Shown: positions 37,504 through 46,290, counted from the first letter of the stretch. The stretch: 64,000 nt of DNA from Synechococcus sp. PCC 7502 (GCF_000317085.1 NC_019702.1:2138394-2202393); one strand, 5' to 3'. Notes: generated from the sequence alone by a model not told the origin. Made by a program: numbers and translations.

Positions 37504-38189
37504 GCTGAAGTATTAATAATAATTTCTACAGCTTCTTGTAAATCTTTGGCGATCGCTTGGGGTTGATATATTTCTAACTGGGTTTGATTCCTAATCCCAG
37601 ACAAAACGCCGATGCTGGGGATATTATGAGTACTAGCGGCAACCAGATCAGCCTCAGTATCACCAACCATCCACTGCTTTTCAATTTTGGGTAATGTGGC
37701 GATCGCTCCTGCCATGAGTTTAGGCTTATCTTTTATATCTTGGGTTTTGATATAGTCGTTTTTTAGGCAAAATATGAGATCGCTCTTAAAAAATCTATGT
37801 AAATCGTATCGATCTAAGACTGGAAATAACTCCCATTCACGGCGCATGGTCATAACTGCAAGTTCAAGTCCAGCATTTTGGGCAGTTTCTAAAGCGGCGA
37901 TCGCCCAAGGGTGAATCTGATCAAAGGTGAAGAAGTACTTGGAATTAATATTCTCCCTGCGTAATCTGGCAAAATTTTGGGGTTGGTTGATCAGGTTTAA
38001 GCCCGATTTAATGGCAATTTCTACTTCTGAGGTTTGCGATCGCTTAAATTCCCAAAATTCAGACTTAGTTAGAGGGCTTACTAATTGATTTGGTCCTTTT
38101 ACTTTCTCTAAACAAAATAAATAAACCTGAAAATAGCGTTGTGACACATCCATAATTGGACCATCAAAATCGGTAAACAATCTTTTCAT
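37500..38189 (-). CDS. HAD-superfamily phosphatase
   Basis: A 229-residue HAD hydrolase. Motif I is DFDGPIMD (nucleophile Asp7 in FTDFDG), motif II Thr in VMTMRRE, motif III lysine near KPKLMAG, motif IV VGDTEADLVAA. Resembles the phosphoglycolate-phosphatase-like subgroup; the substrate is not evident. Convergent with the tocopherol methyltransferase, and seven bases after the end of an IS-truncated membrane protein on the same strand. Confidence 0.86.
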   Translation of the reverse strand: MKRLFTDFDGPIMDVSQRYFQVYLFCLEKVKGPNQLVSPLTKSEFWEFKRSQTSEVEIAIKSGLNLINQPQNFARLRRENINSKYFFTFDQIHPWAIAALETAQNAGLELAVMTMRREWELFPVLDRYDLHRFFKSDLIFCLKNDYIKTQDIKDKPKLMAGAIATLPKIEKQWMVGDTEADLVAASTHNIPSIGVLSGIRNQTQLEIYQPQAIAKDLQEAVEIIINTSA

Positions 38190-38195
38190 AGAGCT

Positions 38196-38693
38196 TTAAG
38201 GGGATTCGTAATTGTTAATAATATTAGCGGCTGAAATTGTAAACCCAAGGGCTAAAAGAGGCAGTATTAATCCCCCAAAGTGGATAAAAACCCATCCGAA
38301 AGCCACGCCTACTCCTTCGCTTCCATCAAGACGACTCTCAACAGCAATCTGCCACCAAATAATTAAACCTATAAAATTAAGAAAAAGAAAAGCTACTACA
38401 CATCTTGAAACGAAAATTAAATCCGTAAAGCCTTTCAATCCAATAACTATAAAACTAATAATCCAGCTAATAAATGCAACCCAGAAAACATCATTTACTT
38501 GGTCAAAAAACATACTAAATAAATAACATAAATGAAAGAATGAAATAATAATTATCCATAAAATAGATATTAGAACTCTAAATTTATGATGTCGAATATG
38601 GAGATGGGCAAATATTTCACCAAAATACAGCCCAACTATGAAAATAGCTCCGAATATTAAAGGAATCTGTATCGAGCCTGTTTCATATCTCAT
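38196..38693 (-). CDS. Membrane protein with IS-derived N-terminus
   Basis: A 165-residue protein with about four hydrophobic helices (near residues 10-27, 38-60, 68-85, 95-115) and a final one near 130-155. Family not recognised. The first seven codons (ATG at 38693, RYETGS) lie within the terminal inverted repeat of the adjacent IS5-like element, so the original start is lost and translation, if any, begins in IS sequence. No other methionine occurs before the first helix. Could be a pseudogene or a gene that has adopted an IS-born start. Confidence 0.55.
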   Translation of the reverse strand: MRYETGSIQIPLIFGAIFIVGLYFGEIFAHLHIRHHKFRVLISILWIIIISFFHLCYLFSMFFDQVNDVFWVAFISWIISFIVIGLKGFTDLIFVSRCVVAFLFLNFIGLIIWWQIAVESRLDGSEGVGVAFGWVFIHFGGLILPLLALGFTISAANIINNYESP

Positions 38694-39563
38694 GAGTAGC
38701 AATTCTTTTTAGCATCAAGCGAATAAAGCAAAGATTGAGTTTAGCTGTAGGATTAACGAGAGTTCTCTCAAAGTTCTTAACTAAGATTTTGCATCTTTCA
38801 ACCCAAGTACCCACCTTGTCGGCACAACTACAAACCCAGACAGACCTTTTTCTGCCTGCTTTTGCTTTGATACCTTAGGAGAAATTTCAAACCTAATCTT
38901 AGTCATAATCTCAGGATAAACCTTCTGTAAATCAGTCGTCAATTTTTCGATATGATAACCACTATCCAGCAATATCGTAGTTAGCGTAATGTCATCTGGC
39001 TTCGATTTGAAGTAATCAATGTTAATCGTTAACATTTCAATCAGTCCTTGGTCATCTGATACATTTGCTCTTGTTAAATAGGTAAAGAAAGGAAATCCCA
39101 GAGTGTCAACGGCTAAATGTCTTTTGATCCCGTTAGTTGCTTTGTAGGAGCAGAAGCCCTTGGATTCTATACTTGCATTACAAGTATTTTTCACTGCTTG
39201 TGAGTCAATGATGATTAAAGTTGTCCATTTTGATTTTTTTTGACTGTTCACGGGCTGTTGCATGTAAAGCTTCCATAATCGCAGTAAATGTACCTGTATC
39301 TTTCCACTCCTTGTAGTATCGATACACTGTAGAGAATGGTGGTAAGTCTCGGGGCATATCTCGCCAATTACAACCGTTTTTAAGTTGGTAGAGTATGCCG
39401 TCTAAAATTTGTCTTTTTGTCCAAGTTGGTGGTCTAGTTTGCTTTTTCTTTGGGAGCAATGGTTCTATAATTTCCCATTCTTTATCTGTTAGGCTACTTG
39501 AGTATGGATTTAGCATTTTCTAAGCATCATACATCTTGCTCATAATAGATATGAAACAGGCTC
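38674..39563. mobile_element. IS5-family insertion sequence, inactivated
   Basis: About 890 bases bounded by 17-base perfect inverted repeats GAGCCTGTTTCATATCT (38674-38690 and, inverted, 39547-39563). It contains a broken IS5-type transposase on the minus strand. A TA flanks both ends if two more bases are counted on each side, consistent with a small target duplication but not decisive. Inserted at the 5' end of the membrane-protein gene. Confidence 0.85.
38683..39516 (-). pseudogene. IS5-family transposase, frameshifted and lacking catalytic Glu region
   Basis: First frame (39516-39205): the DUF4096-type start SSLTDKEWEIIEPLLP and a block GILYQLKNGCNWRDMP. At a run of eight A (39240-39247 on this strand) the frame shifts by one to continue SKWTTLIIIDSQAVKN, first Asp, then TILLDSGY, second Asp. 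After PTRWV the expected VERT segment with the catalytic Glu is missing, and homology resumes in the first frame as WVERCKILVKNFERTLVNP, ending with a stop at 38683 inside the inverted repeat. The A8 run could be a slippage site, but the second lesion looks like a deletion, so the element cannot move itself. Confidence 0.82.
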
Positions 39564-39647
39564 TATATAGCGATCGCCTAAACATTAGAGATTTTTGCTC
39601 GGCTTCCGTTGCTACATAACTAATCCTACGCAAGGATAATCATGCTC

Positions 39648-39745
39648 GACGTTGCAGAGTTTAGTATGAATCAAAGATTTCTTAAAGGCTAGGAATAATA
39701 TCCAGCCTAAACTCTAATTTCTTTTATACATAGATATGCAACGCC
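39648..39745. repeat. MITE, GGCGTTGCA family, copy 1
   Basis: 98 bases with ends GACGTTGCA and TGCAACGCC. Shares the interior CAAAGATTTCTTAAAGGCTA, then TCCAGC-TAAACTCTAATTTCT with the copy at 56970-57080. Non-coding. Its right end forms the last codons of a chimeric reading frame that extends to its right. No matching flanking duplication here. Confidence 0.8.
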
Positions 39746-39958
39746 AGGCATTGTATAAAAATCTCCATACCTCTTTTCGATCTGGCTGGCTCACTAAAAT
39801 ATTAACAAACCCTTTCCAATCATCATCTGACATTTTTTCAACATTAAAACCCTGTTTGGCATTTGTCAAAATCTTGACCCAATCCATCCTTCCTTCTGCC
39901 TTAGCCCTTTCTGCAATTCTCTTTTTTACTTCTTCATTTGCAGAATAGTACGCTTTTA
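39746..39958 (-). pseudogene. Fragment of an unknown gene between MITE and IS1
   Basis: About 71 codons in one open frame: LKAYYSANEEVKKRIAERA, then GRMDWVKILTNAKQGFNVEKMSDD, then VSQPDRKEVWRFLYN. The 5' side is cut by the IS1-like element and the 3' side by the MITE, so a 107-codon frame across this region (39714-40037) is a chimera of IS end, fragment and MITE. Helical, charged, family not recognised. Confidence 0.55.
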
Positions 39959-40729
39959 GGTAGTGATCAAGAGGGCATGATGCAGAACTTAGAGTGAATT
40001 TCAGAATTGTAGTGATGGATAAATATCCAAATAGCACCGATATGATTTTCTAATTTCTTAGAAAAAGAAAGAGTTTTTCTAACAAGGCGAGAAATTCTTT
40101 GCCTTAAAGTACAATTGAACCTTTCAATATGATTAGTCTGTCCAGACTCTTTGCCCACAGCCTTATGGCGTTTTTTAGGTAAAATACAGCTATAAGCTTG
40201 CCAGAAGTCAGTATAACAAACAGCACATTGTCGATAAACGGTTGGTAAAGATTGCCATAACCCCAAGGCTGCTTCTTGGTTTCGACTACCAACAAACACT
40301 CCAACAATTTCTCTAGTATTTCGGTCAATTGCTAACCAAATCCATACCTTAAATGACCATAGTTCATCGCACTCAATGGTCAGGCGTGCTTTTTTTTAGG
40401 GATTACCTTAACTTGCGACTCTACAGTTACAGACTTACCATTTATATAACTCTGTAACCACTGTAATGACACCTTGGCAACATGCTTAATCCCTCGCATG
40501 GATATACGTTCTAGCAGCAGATTATCGACTAATTTAATTGTGGATTCAGCTATTGGCTGGTTTTTGGGATTAATCACAAATTGACGATTACACTTTTTAC
40601 ATTTGTAGTTTTGTTTTTTGTGACGGGTTATGCCATTCTTAACTATCTGGTCACTTTCACAGTAAGGACATTTTACTTCTATTTTGTTTTACCCCTTTTT
40701 TTATCTATCATGCCCTCTTGATCACTACC
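39959..40729. mobile_element. IS1-family-like insertion sequence
   Basis: 771 bases, the size of IS1, bounded by 23-base perfect inverted repeats beginning GGTAGTGATCAAGAGGGCAT. Encodes an InsA/InsB' type transposase. The bases outside the two ends do not form an 8-9 base direct repeat. A solitary copy of the end lies at 55277. Confidence 0.9.
39967..40676 (-). CDS. IS1-type transposase (InsA + frameshifted InsB')
   Basis: First part (to 40380): zinc ribbon KCPYC...YKCKKC, then a helix-turn-helix (RGIKHVAKVSLQWLQSYI). A run AAAAAAAAG just before the InsA stop would allow a -1 shift into the second frame, which continues ARLTIECDELWSFKVWIWLAIDR, then CYTDFWQAY and NHIERFNCTLRQR, giving the DDE residues of IS1 transposases, and ends at 39967. 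No ATG, GTG or TTG precedes the zinc ribbon in frame: the codon before KCPYC is GTA, with a TAA at 40691. So the start may have been lost or is non-standard. Confidence 0.78.
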
Positions 40730-40847
40730 CTACCTCAATTACTACTGCTACTAAGCGATCGGAGTTATATATTAACTGTGGTTCTTTGCGCGTAGAGCGA
40801 ATAAGTTCAGAGAATTTATGCTCAGCTTCAGTAATTTTCCAGTTCAT
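40730..40847 (-). pseudogene. Phd/YefM-type antitoxin, truncated by IS1
   Basis: MNWKITEAEHKFSELI, then RKEPQLIYNSDRLVAVVIEVG: the start and core of a Phd/YefM antitoxin (NW-xTEAxxKFSEL, EPQxI--R-xxVAVVI). Coding is interrupted by the IS1-like end, which supplies a stop at once (GGG TAG). The C-terminal toxin-binding part is gone and no toxin gene is adjacent. Confidence 0.7.
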
Positions 40848-41242
40848 AACTAATAAATTATATGGACAATCATGATTCCTCGCTTGATCGAACAGAGTTT
40901 TAGCGAAGAGAGAAATGCCGCAATTCAATCATTCCGAACTTGGATGAGGGAGAGATAATTATCTTGTTAAGAATGAATAATTAAGCTTGATTTTATTTTT
41001 TGAGTTTAATTCTGCGTTGGGTGTTGGTTTTGGCGGTAAGAGATTATCAAAAACTCATCCTAATAACGAGACTAAAAAAAGCTAAGGACTTGTAACTACT
41101 AGATTTCTGCTAAGGTTTGGCACAATTAAGCTAAGCCTTATTTCTTGCTATTCGGGTGGTCAAGGTTTGGTATTCTTATGCTGGACAGAGGCTAAAGAAT
41201 TAATTAAATTTAGCTTGTTAAAAATAACTTTAAATATAACTT
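40848..41242. other. Intergenic region after accessory island
   Basis: 395 bases, AT-rich. The frame upstream of the antitoxin fragment stays open to 40928 but shows no family. Likely contains the promoter of the epimerase gene. No repeat or RNA recognised. Confidence 0.4.
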
Positions 41243-42094
41243 ATGGCTTCCTATACAGTTGAGCAACGTCAGTATAAAACCTATATCCTTGGCGATCGCA
41301 ATTCTAAAATTGAAATAGTTCCAGAACGAGGTGGCATAGTTACCAGTTGGGTAGTGGGGGATCAGGAAATTTTTTACATGGATACAGAGCGATTCACCCA
41401 TCCAGACCTTAGTGTTAGAGGCGGCATCCCCATCCTATTTCCGATCTGTGGCAATATGCCCGATAACACCTACACCCTAAATGGACAGGTTTATCACCTT
41501 ACCCAGCATGGATTTGCCCGTAATTTACCTTGGCAAGTGGATACAGAAGATCAAGATGGCATTAGTTTAATCTTAACTAGCACCCCTGAGACCCTAGCCG
41601 TATATCCCTTTGAGTTTAAGGTGAGGTTTACATACATTCTTACTGGCAGTACTTTGACAATTAAACAAAGCTATACCAATTTGTCTAATCAGTCCATGCC
41701 ATTTTCCGCAGGTACCCACCCTTACTTTGCAACACCAGACAAATCAGAACTAAAATTTGAGTTCCCCAGTGCTGAATTCGTCGATCAAAAATCCTTTGTC
41801 AGTCATGCTTTTTTAGGTGGCTTTGATTTTAGTCTGGATGAAATTGATGTGATGTTTTTTAATGCTGCTGCTCATAATCGAGCCATTATTACCGATGCTA
41901 GTCGCAACTTAAAGCTAACCATAGATTTTGATGAACACCACAAAACCTTAGTATTTTGGACAGTTAAAGGTAAAGATTTTGTCTGTGTAGAACCTTGGAC
42001 AGCCGCCAGAAATTCCTTAAATACGGGAGAAAATTTGCTTTTTGTGGAGCCGAACTCTACGATTAATCTCCAAATCTCGATGACTGTAAATTAA
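41243..42094 (+). CDS. Aldose 1-epimerase family protein
   Basis: A 283-residue galactose mutarotase-fold protein. Seen are RGGIPILFPICGNMP, HGFARNLPW (catalytic His region), the second His in AGTHPYFATPDK, and the Glu near the end in NTGENLLFVEP. Fits the aldose epimerase / hexose-6-phosphate mutarotase group; the sugar is unknown. Cytosolic and monocistronic. Confidence 0.9.
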   Translation: MASYTVEQRQYKTYILGDRNSKIEIVPERGGIVTSWVVGDQEIFYMDTERFTHPDLSVRGGIPILFPICGNMPDNTYTLNGQVYHLTQHGFARNLPWQVDTEDQDGISLILTSTPETLAVYPFEFKVRFTYILTGSTLTIKQSYTNLSNQSMPFSAGTHPYFATPDKSELKFEFPSAEFVDQKSFVSHAFLGGFDFSLDEIDVMFFNAAAHNRAIITDASRNLKLTIDFDEHHKTLVFWTVKGKDFVCVEPWTAARNSLNTGENLLFVEPNSTINLQISMTVN

Positions 42095-42126
42095 TTAAGG
42101 TTTTTGGTAATAAACTGGCACTATTG

Positions 42127-42420
42127 CTAATACTCAATCACAAAGCTTTGATAATTATGATTTTGTATAGGTGTATTATTTAGGCTAATTGGTTCTGATT
42201 CTGAAAGAGAGTTGTACTGGGTAGCCTCTGCCTCTAACTTATTTAGGTTAACTTCTAGCTGATGCAAGCGTTGCTGAATTTCCGAAGTGCGATCGCTAAG
42301 CCGTTTTAATTCTTCCTGTAATCTTTCCCTTTCGTTAGCCAATTGGTGCATTTGAATATAGACAGCAGAAGGGGTCTTGCGCCGTGGCATTGACCTTAGT
42401 TTTGGCGGAATGCGGCTCAT
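42127..42420 (-). CDS. Coiled-coil protein, possibly GvpV-like
   Basis: A 97-residue protein. IPPKLRSMPRRKTPSAVYI is followed by a long coiled coil (about 25-70, QLANERERLQEELKRLSDRTSEIQQRLHQLE). The pattern RSMP-x-K-P-x-x-Y followed by a charged coiled coil resembles gas-vesicle accessory protein GvpV. No other gvp gene lies in this window, so the resemblance may reflect a wider small coiled-coil family. Single gene, convergent with the epimerase. Confidence 0.6.
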   Translation of the reverse strand: MSRIPPKLRSMPRRKTPSAVYIQMHQLANERERLQEELKRLSDRTSEIQQRLHQLEVNLNKLEAEATQYNSLSESEPISLNNTPIQNHNYQSFVIEY

Positions 42421-42586
42421 AGTAATAACTAGGAATTGGGTGCAATCAGTATAACAAAGCCCAGTCTGAGATTAAAATCTAAAAAAAGGGTTAAACTAAT
42501 ATTATATAAATGATGTAAATGCCTGTTAACTTGGGTAGGCTAAAATAATAACTCTCGATTTATTTGAAAACTTAAGGTCTCCGCGT

Positions 42587-43513
42587 ATGCAGTCACAGGA
42601 GAAAAAAACTAGCTTTGAGATTAGTCAAGGCATCTGTCAATATAATTCCCACGATTATTACGCTATTCTTGGGACTCCAATTACTGCGGATATTACTCGA
42701 ATTCGTAGGGCATATCTAAACATTGCTAGAATTCTTCATCCTGACACCTACGGCGATAAACATCCCCCATCAGCTAAAAATCAAGCCACACAGTATCTTG
42801 CTAAGCTAGTTAATCCCGCCTATACCTTTTTAATGGCAGAAAAAGAGAGAGATGAGTACTCGACCATACTTAGGCTCCTGGCTAAACGCATTATTAAACA
42901 AGGGCAGAAAATTACACCTTCTTCAGATGCTGCTAAAAACCTGTTATATTCTCCGAGCTTAAGTAATTATGAACGGGCAGTGGAAGTGATCGCTGCTCAA
43001 CAATATCAAGACTTAGATAAAGCTTTAGAGAGAACTGGTCTAATCAGTGAATTAAATCTAGTTTATATTCTGCATCAAGAGGGTTATCAGCCTCATCCAG
43101 AGCCTAAACAAGTTATATCTGCACCTGTAGATCATAATTTAGGAGCAAAATATCCTACCAATCCTAGATCAGCTAATAATTACCCCACCAAAATTAAAAT
43201 TGCCGAAGAGTATATTGCCAAAAAACAGTGGATGTTAGCGATCAAAGAGTTAAGGGAATATCTACAAATTGATAATCACCATAGTTACTGTCATGCTTTA
43301 TTGGGTCTGGCATATATGAATCAAAAGCTGGACGGCATGGCAAAAATGAGCTTTCAGCAGGCACTAAAATTAAATCCGCAAGAGCCAATAGCTTTAGCAA
43401 ATATTAATAAAATTCCTGATCCTAATTCCCAAACTAAACCCAGTAATAAATCAGAACAAAAAACTGCTACCCCTAAAAAAGGCGGATTCTTTGGCTGGCT
43501 AGGTGGTGGATAA
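42587..43513 (+). CDS. J-domain protein with TPR repeats
   Basis: A 308-residue protein. A DnaJ domain at about 22-85 (DYYAILGTPITADITRIRRAYLNIARILHPDTYGD) with the HPD motif needed to stimulate Hsp70, then a linker, then one or two TPRs near 205-275 (AKKQWMLAIKELREYLQIDNHHSY, GMAKMSFQQALKLNPQEP), ending in GGFFGWLGGG. Common in cyanobacteria; probably targets a DnaK to a specific client. Confidence 0.9.
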   Translation: MQSQEKKTSFEISQGICQYNSHDYYAILGTPITADITRIRRAYLNIARILHPDTYGDKHPPSAKNQATQYLAKLVNPAYTFLMAEKERDEYSTILRLLAKRIIKQGQKITPSSDAAKNLLYSPSLSNYERAVEVIAAQQYQDLDKALERTGLISELNLVYILHQEGYQPHPEPKQVISAPVDHNLGAKYPTNPRSANNYPTKIKIAEEYIAKKQWMLAIKELREYLQIDNHHSYCHALLGLAYMNQKLDGMAKMSFQQALKLNPQEPIALANINKIPDPNSQTKPSNKSEQKTATPKKGGFFGWLGGG

Positions 43514-43543
43514 ATGGTTGTAATAAAGGGGAATATACCTTGA

Positions 43544-44152
43544 TTAAAACTCGATTCCTAGTTGGGCGGGGATTTTTTGGGATACTGGATGTTTAATTAG
43601 CGTTAACTCTGAAACCAGATCAGCAGCTTCGATTAGAGCGAGTGGAGCATAACGACCTGTACTAACCACATGGCAGTGACTAGGACGACTTTGAATGCCT
43701 GCTAATACGGTTTCTAGCTCTAATTGTTGATACTTTAGGGCGATGTGCAGTTCATCTAAAACCACTAAAGAAATTTCAGGATCAATAATGGCACTGAGGG
43801 CAGTTTGCCACGCCGCTTCAGACATCTCACGATCTTGGTTGGGATTTTGCGTCTCCCAAGTAAAGCCGCCGCCAAGGGTATAGATTTGCACAGGAAAGCC
43901 CAAGGTTTGTAATTTAGTTAGCATCAGGCGATCGCCATCGGGATATGCTTGGGAGTTTTTGACAAATTGAACCACTACTACTTTGAGATCATGGGATAAA
44001 TGTCGATACACCATATTCATGGCACCACTAGTTTTTCCTTTACCTAAACCAGTAAAGACCATATACAAGCCTTTTTCGTTACCTTGTCTAGTTGCGATCG
44101 CTTTGGCTTTTGCCTGTTTAATCTTTTGTAGTTGCTCGGCGGCTCTATCCAT
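43544..44152 (-). CDS. cobO: Cob(I)yrinic acid a,c-diamide adenosyltransferase
   Basis: A 202-residue CobO/BtuR enzyme adding the adenosyl group in cobalamin synthesis. Walker A-like TGLGKGKTSGA near residues 31-41, VVQFVKN, and VVLDELHIAL motif. The ATG at 44152 (DRAAEQLQKIKQ) is chosen because it clears the upstream cobW stop; a longer reading from 44185 would overlap it. Forms an operon with cobW. Confidence 0.92.
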   Translation of the reverse strand: MDRAAEQLQKIKQAKAKAIATRQGNEKGLYMVFTGLGKGKTSGAMNMVYRHLSHDLKVVVVQFVKNSQAYPDGDRLMLTKLQTLGFPVQIYTLGGGFTWETQNPNQDREMSEAAWQTALSAIIDPEISLVVLDELHIALKYQQLELETVLAGIQSRPSHCHVVSTGRYAPLALIEAADLVSELTLIKHPVSQKIPAQLGIEF

Positions 44153-44157
44153 ATAAC

Positions 44158-45216
44158 TTAACTTACAGAATCCGTGGCTAAGCAATCGGCAATTTGACTT
44201 AGGAGTAGCTCTTGATCGAGATTCCGTCCAATTAGCACCAGTTGGGTGGGGGCAGGGTTTCCTGCTTCGGTTTTCAGTTCGTAGCGTTTACCACTGAGTT
44301 GAAAAATATAACGATTGGGAATACCAGCAAAATTAAGAATCCCCTTGGCACGAAATACATCTACGGGTAACTGGTGATCAAGAAAGCTTTGGAATTTTTC
44401 GATTTGTAATGGGCGATCGCTTTGAAAAGATACAGAAATAAAGCCGTCATTTTCTAAGTGGTGACTGTGATCGTGGTGATGATGCTCGTGATCGTGATGG
44501 TCGTGTTTGTGATCTATGTGATCATGGTGATCGCTATGTTTGCTTGATTGACTATCTGACTTTTGACTAGCTTGTAAATCCGATGGATCGATTTTGATAT
44601 CTAAAATCAACGGTAAAGGTACTACTCCCTGTTGCGATCGCAGAATTCTGGCACCTTTTTTTTGCTTATTAATAAATGCTTCTAGCTCCGTAACTTTTTC
44701 GGGAGTGACTAGATCGGTTTTGTTGATGATCATGATGTCCCCATACATAAGCTGACTAAAAGCGGCATCGCTATCGTAGTGCTTGGGCGTAAAGGTCTCC
44801 GCATCAATTACCGTAAGAATAGAGTCAAGACGGGTAAGATGTTGTAATTCTGTACCTAAAAATGTGAGGGCAATGGGCAGTGGGTCAGCAACTCCCGTAG
44901 TTTCGACAATCATATAATCTATGCGATCGCTGCGTTCGAGGACACTATAAACCGCATCTACTAAGCCATCATTAATCGTGCAGCAAATACAGCCATTACT
45001 CAGTTCCATCATATTTTCATCCACAGCCACAAGCAACTGACTATCGATGTTAATATCGCCAAATTCATTAACTAAAACTGCTACTTTTAAGTCCGTTTGG
45101 TTTTGGAGAATGTGATTAAGTAAGGTAGTCTTACCACTTCCTAAAAAACCTGTAATTATGGTTACTGGCATTCCCCGCTTAGGAATATTAATCGCTTCAA
45201 TTTGGTTGGCAGTCAT
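44158..45216 (-). CDS. cobW: CobW-type GTPase metallochaperone
   Basis: A 352-residue G3E GTPase. Walker A GFLGSGKTT near residue 23-31, the metal-binding NGCICCT, ETTGVADP and NKTDLV. A histidine/aspartate-rich stretch of about 30 residues (DHHDHIDHKHDHHDHEHHHH) lies before the C-terminal CobW_C domain and would bind metal. Immediately upstream of cobO, five bases apart, which argues for cobalt delivery in cobalamin synthesis rather than a zinc role. Confidence 0.9.
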   Translation of the reverse strand: MTANQIEAINIPKRGMPVTIITGFLGSGKTTLLNHILQNQTDLKVAVLVNEFGDINIDSQLLVAVDENMMELSNGCICCTINDGLVDAVYSVLERSDRIDYMIVETTGVADPLPIALTFLGTELQHLTRLDSILTVIDAETFTPKHYDSDAAFSQLMYGDIMIINKTDLVTPEKVTELEAFINKQKKGARILRSQQGVVPLPLILDIKIDPSDLQASQKSDSQSSKHSDHHDHIDHKHDHHDHEHHHHDHSHHLENDGFISVSFQSDRPLQIEKFQSFLDHQLPVDVFRAKGILNFAGIPNRYIFQLSGKRYELKTEAGNPAPTQLVLIGRNLDQELLLSQIADCLATDSVS

Positions 45217-45339
45217 GCAAAATAGAATTTAAGTGCTGAATTTATGATTTCAAAGTATCATAACCTCAAACTATTATAGCAATGGCGATCGCAGCGATAG
45301 AATACTACCATCCCCATAATCCCGTCAATATCTAAGCAC

Positions 45340-46290
45340 ATGGCTGAAATTCGCTCTATATTTACCCAACTTGATCAGGCTCTTAGTACTGTAGTTTTGG
45401 GACAAAAGTTGTTAGTTAAGCAATTACTAGTAGCACTGCTATCCAGTGGTCATGTGATTTTAGAAGGAGTTCCTGGTACGGGTAAAACCCTGACGGTCAA
45501 AGTTTTAGCAAAGTTAATTAAAGCCGATTTTCGCCGAGTGCAACTGACTCCCGATATTCTACCCTCGGACATTTTGGGAACTAATATTTTTGATTTGAAT
45601 AGCCGTGAATTTGTACTGAAAAAGGGTCCGATTTTCACGGAAGTGTTGCTGGCAGATGAAATTAACCGTACTCCACCTAAAACCCAATCAGCACTCCTAG
45701 AAGCAATGGAAGAACGACAAGTGACCTTAGATGGGGTTAGCTTAAAGTTGTCAGATGTATTCTGGGTAATTGCCACCCAAAACTCTCTGGAATTTGAAGG
45801 TACCTATCCCTTACCAGAGGCACAACTAGATCGATTTTTATTTAAGTTAATTGTGGAATATCCCGATCAAACTGCGGAAAAGCAAATGTTACTAAATAGC
45901 CAAGATGGGCAAGTCGGTGGGAAGATCGATTTAGAAATTTTAGAGGCGATCGCTTCCGTACCGCAAATCCTTGCTGCCAGACTAGAGGTTAAAGCCGTAG
46001 AGGTCAAGGATAATATTTTGGATTATATTTTGGAATTAGTAAAACGCTCCCGTCAACATCCCGATCTTTCCCTTGGGGCATCCCCTAGATCGGCAGTAGC
46101 TTGGTTACAGGCAACGAAGGCACATGCTTGGTTAGAAGGTCGAGATTTTGTAACGCCCGATGATGTTAAGGCGATCGCCCCACCATTACTAAGACATCGG
46201 TTAATTTTACGTCCAGAATCTCAACTGGATGGGCTGAGTATAGATACGGTAATTAACTCTTTACTCAGTCAAGTTCCTGTACCAAGATAG
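45340..46290 (+). CDS. MoxR-family AAA+ ATPase
   Basis: A 316-residue AAA_3 ATPase. Walker A GVPGTGKT near residue 48, Walker B LLADEINRTPP, sensor region WVIATQNS and SPRSAVAWLQ. MoxR proteins are chaperone-like and usually neighbour VWA-domain genes; none is seen here. Followed 17 bases later by a DUF6671-like gene, so possibly co-transcribed. Confidence 0.92.
   Translation: MAEIRSIFTQLDQALSTVVLGQKLLVKQLLVALLSSGHVILEGVPGTGKTLTVKVLAKLIKADFRRVQLTPDILPSDILGTNIFDLNSREFVLKKGPIFTEVLLADEINRTPPKTQSALLEAMEERQVTLDGVSLKLSDVFWVIATQNSLEFEGTYPLPEAQLDRFLFKLIVEYPDQTAEKQMLLNSQDGQVGGKIDLEILEAIASVPQILAARLEVKAVEVKDNILDYILELVKRSRQHPDLSLGASPRSAVAWLQATKAHAWLEGRDFVTPDDVKAIAPPLLRHRLILRPESQLDGLSIDTVINSLLSQVPVPR

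Noticed and set aside
38212-38526. 104-codon forward frame opposite the membrane protein
   Set aside because: Very basic, low-complexity antisense frame; the minus-strand reading gives a coherent membrane protein.
40104-40328. Separate 74-codon minus frame inside the IS1-like element
   Set aside because: Alternative frame over the InsB' region; the conserved DDE residues are in the frame ending at 39967.
39950-40738. Eight- or nine-base target duplication at the IS1-like element
   Set aside because: Flanks CGCTTTTA and CTACCTCA do not match; reported as absent instead.
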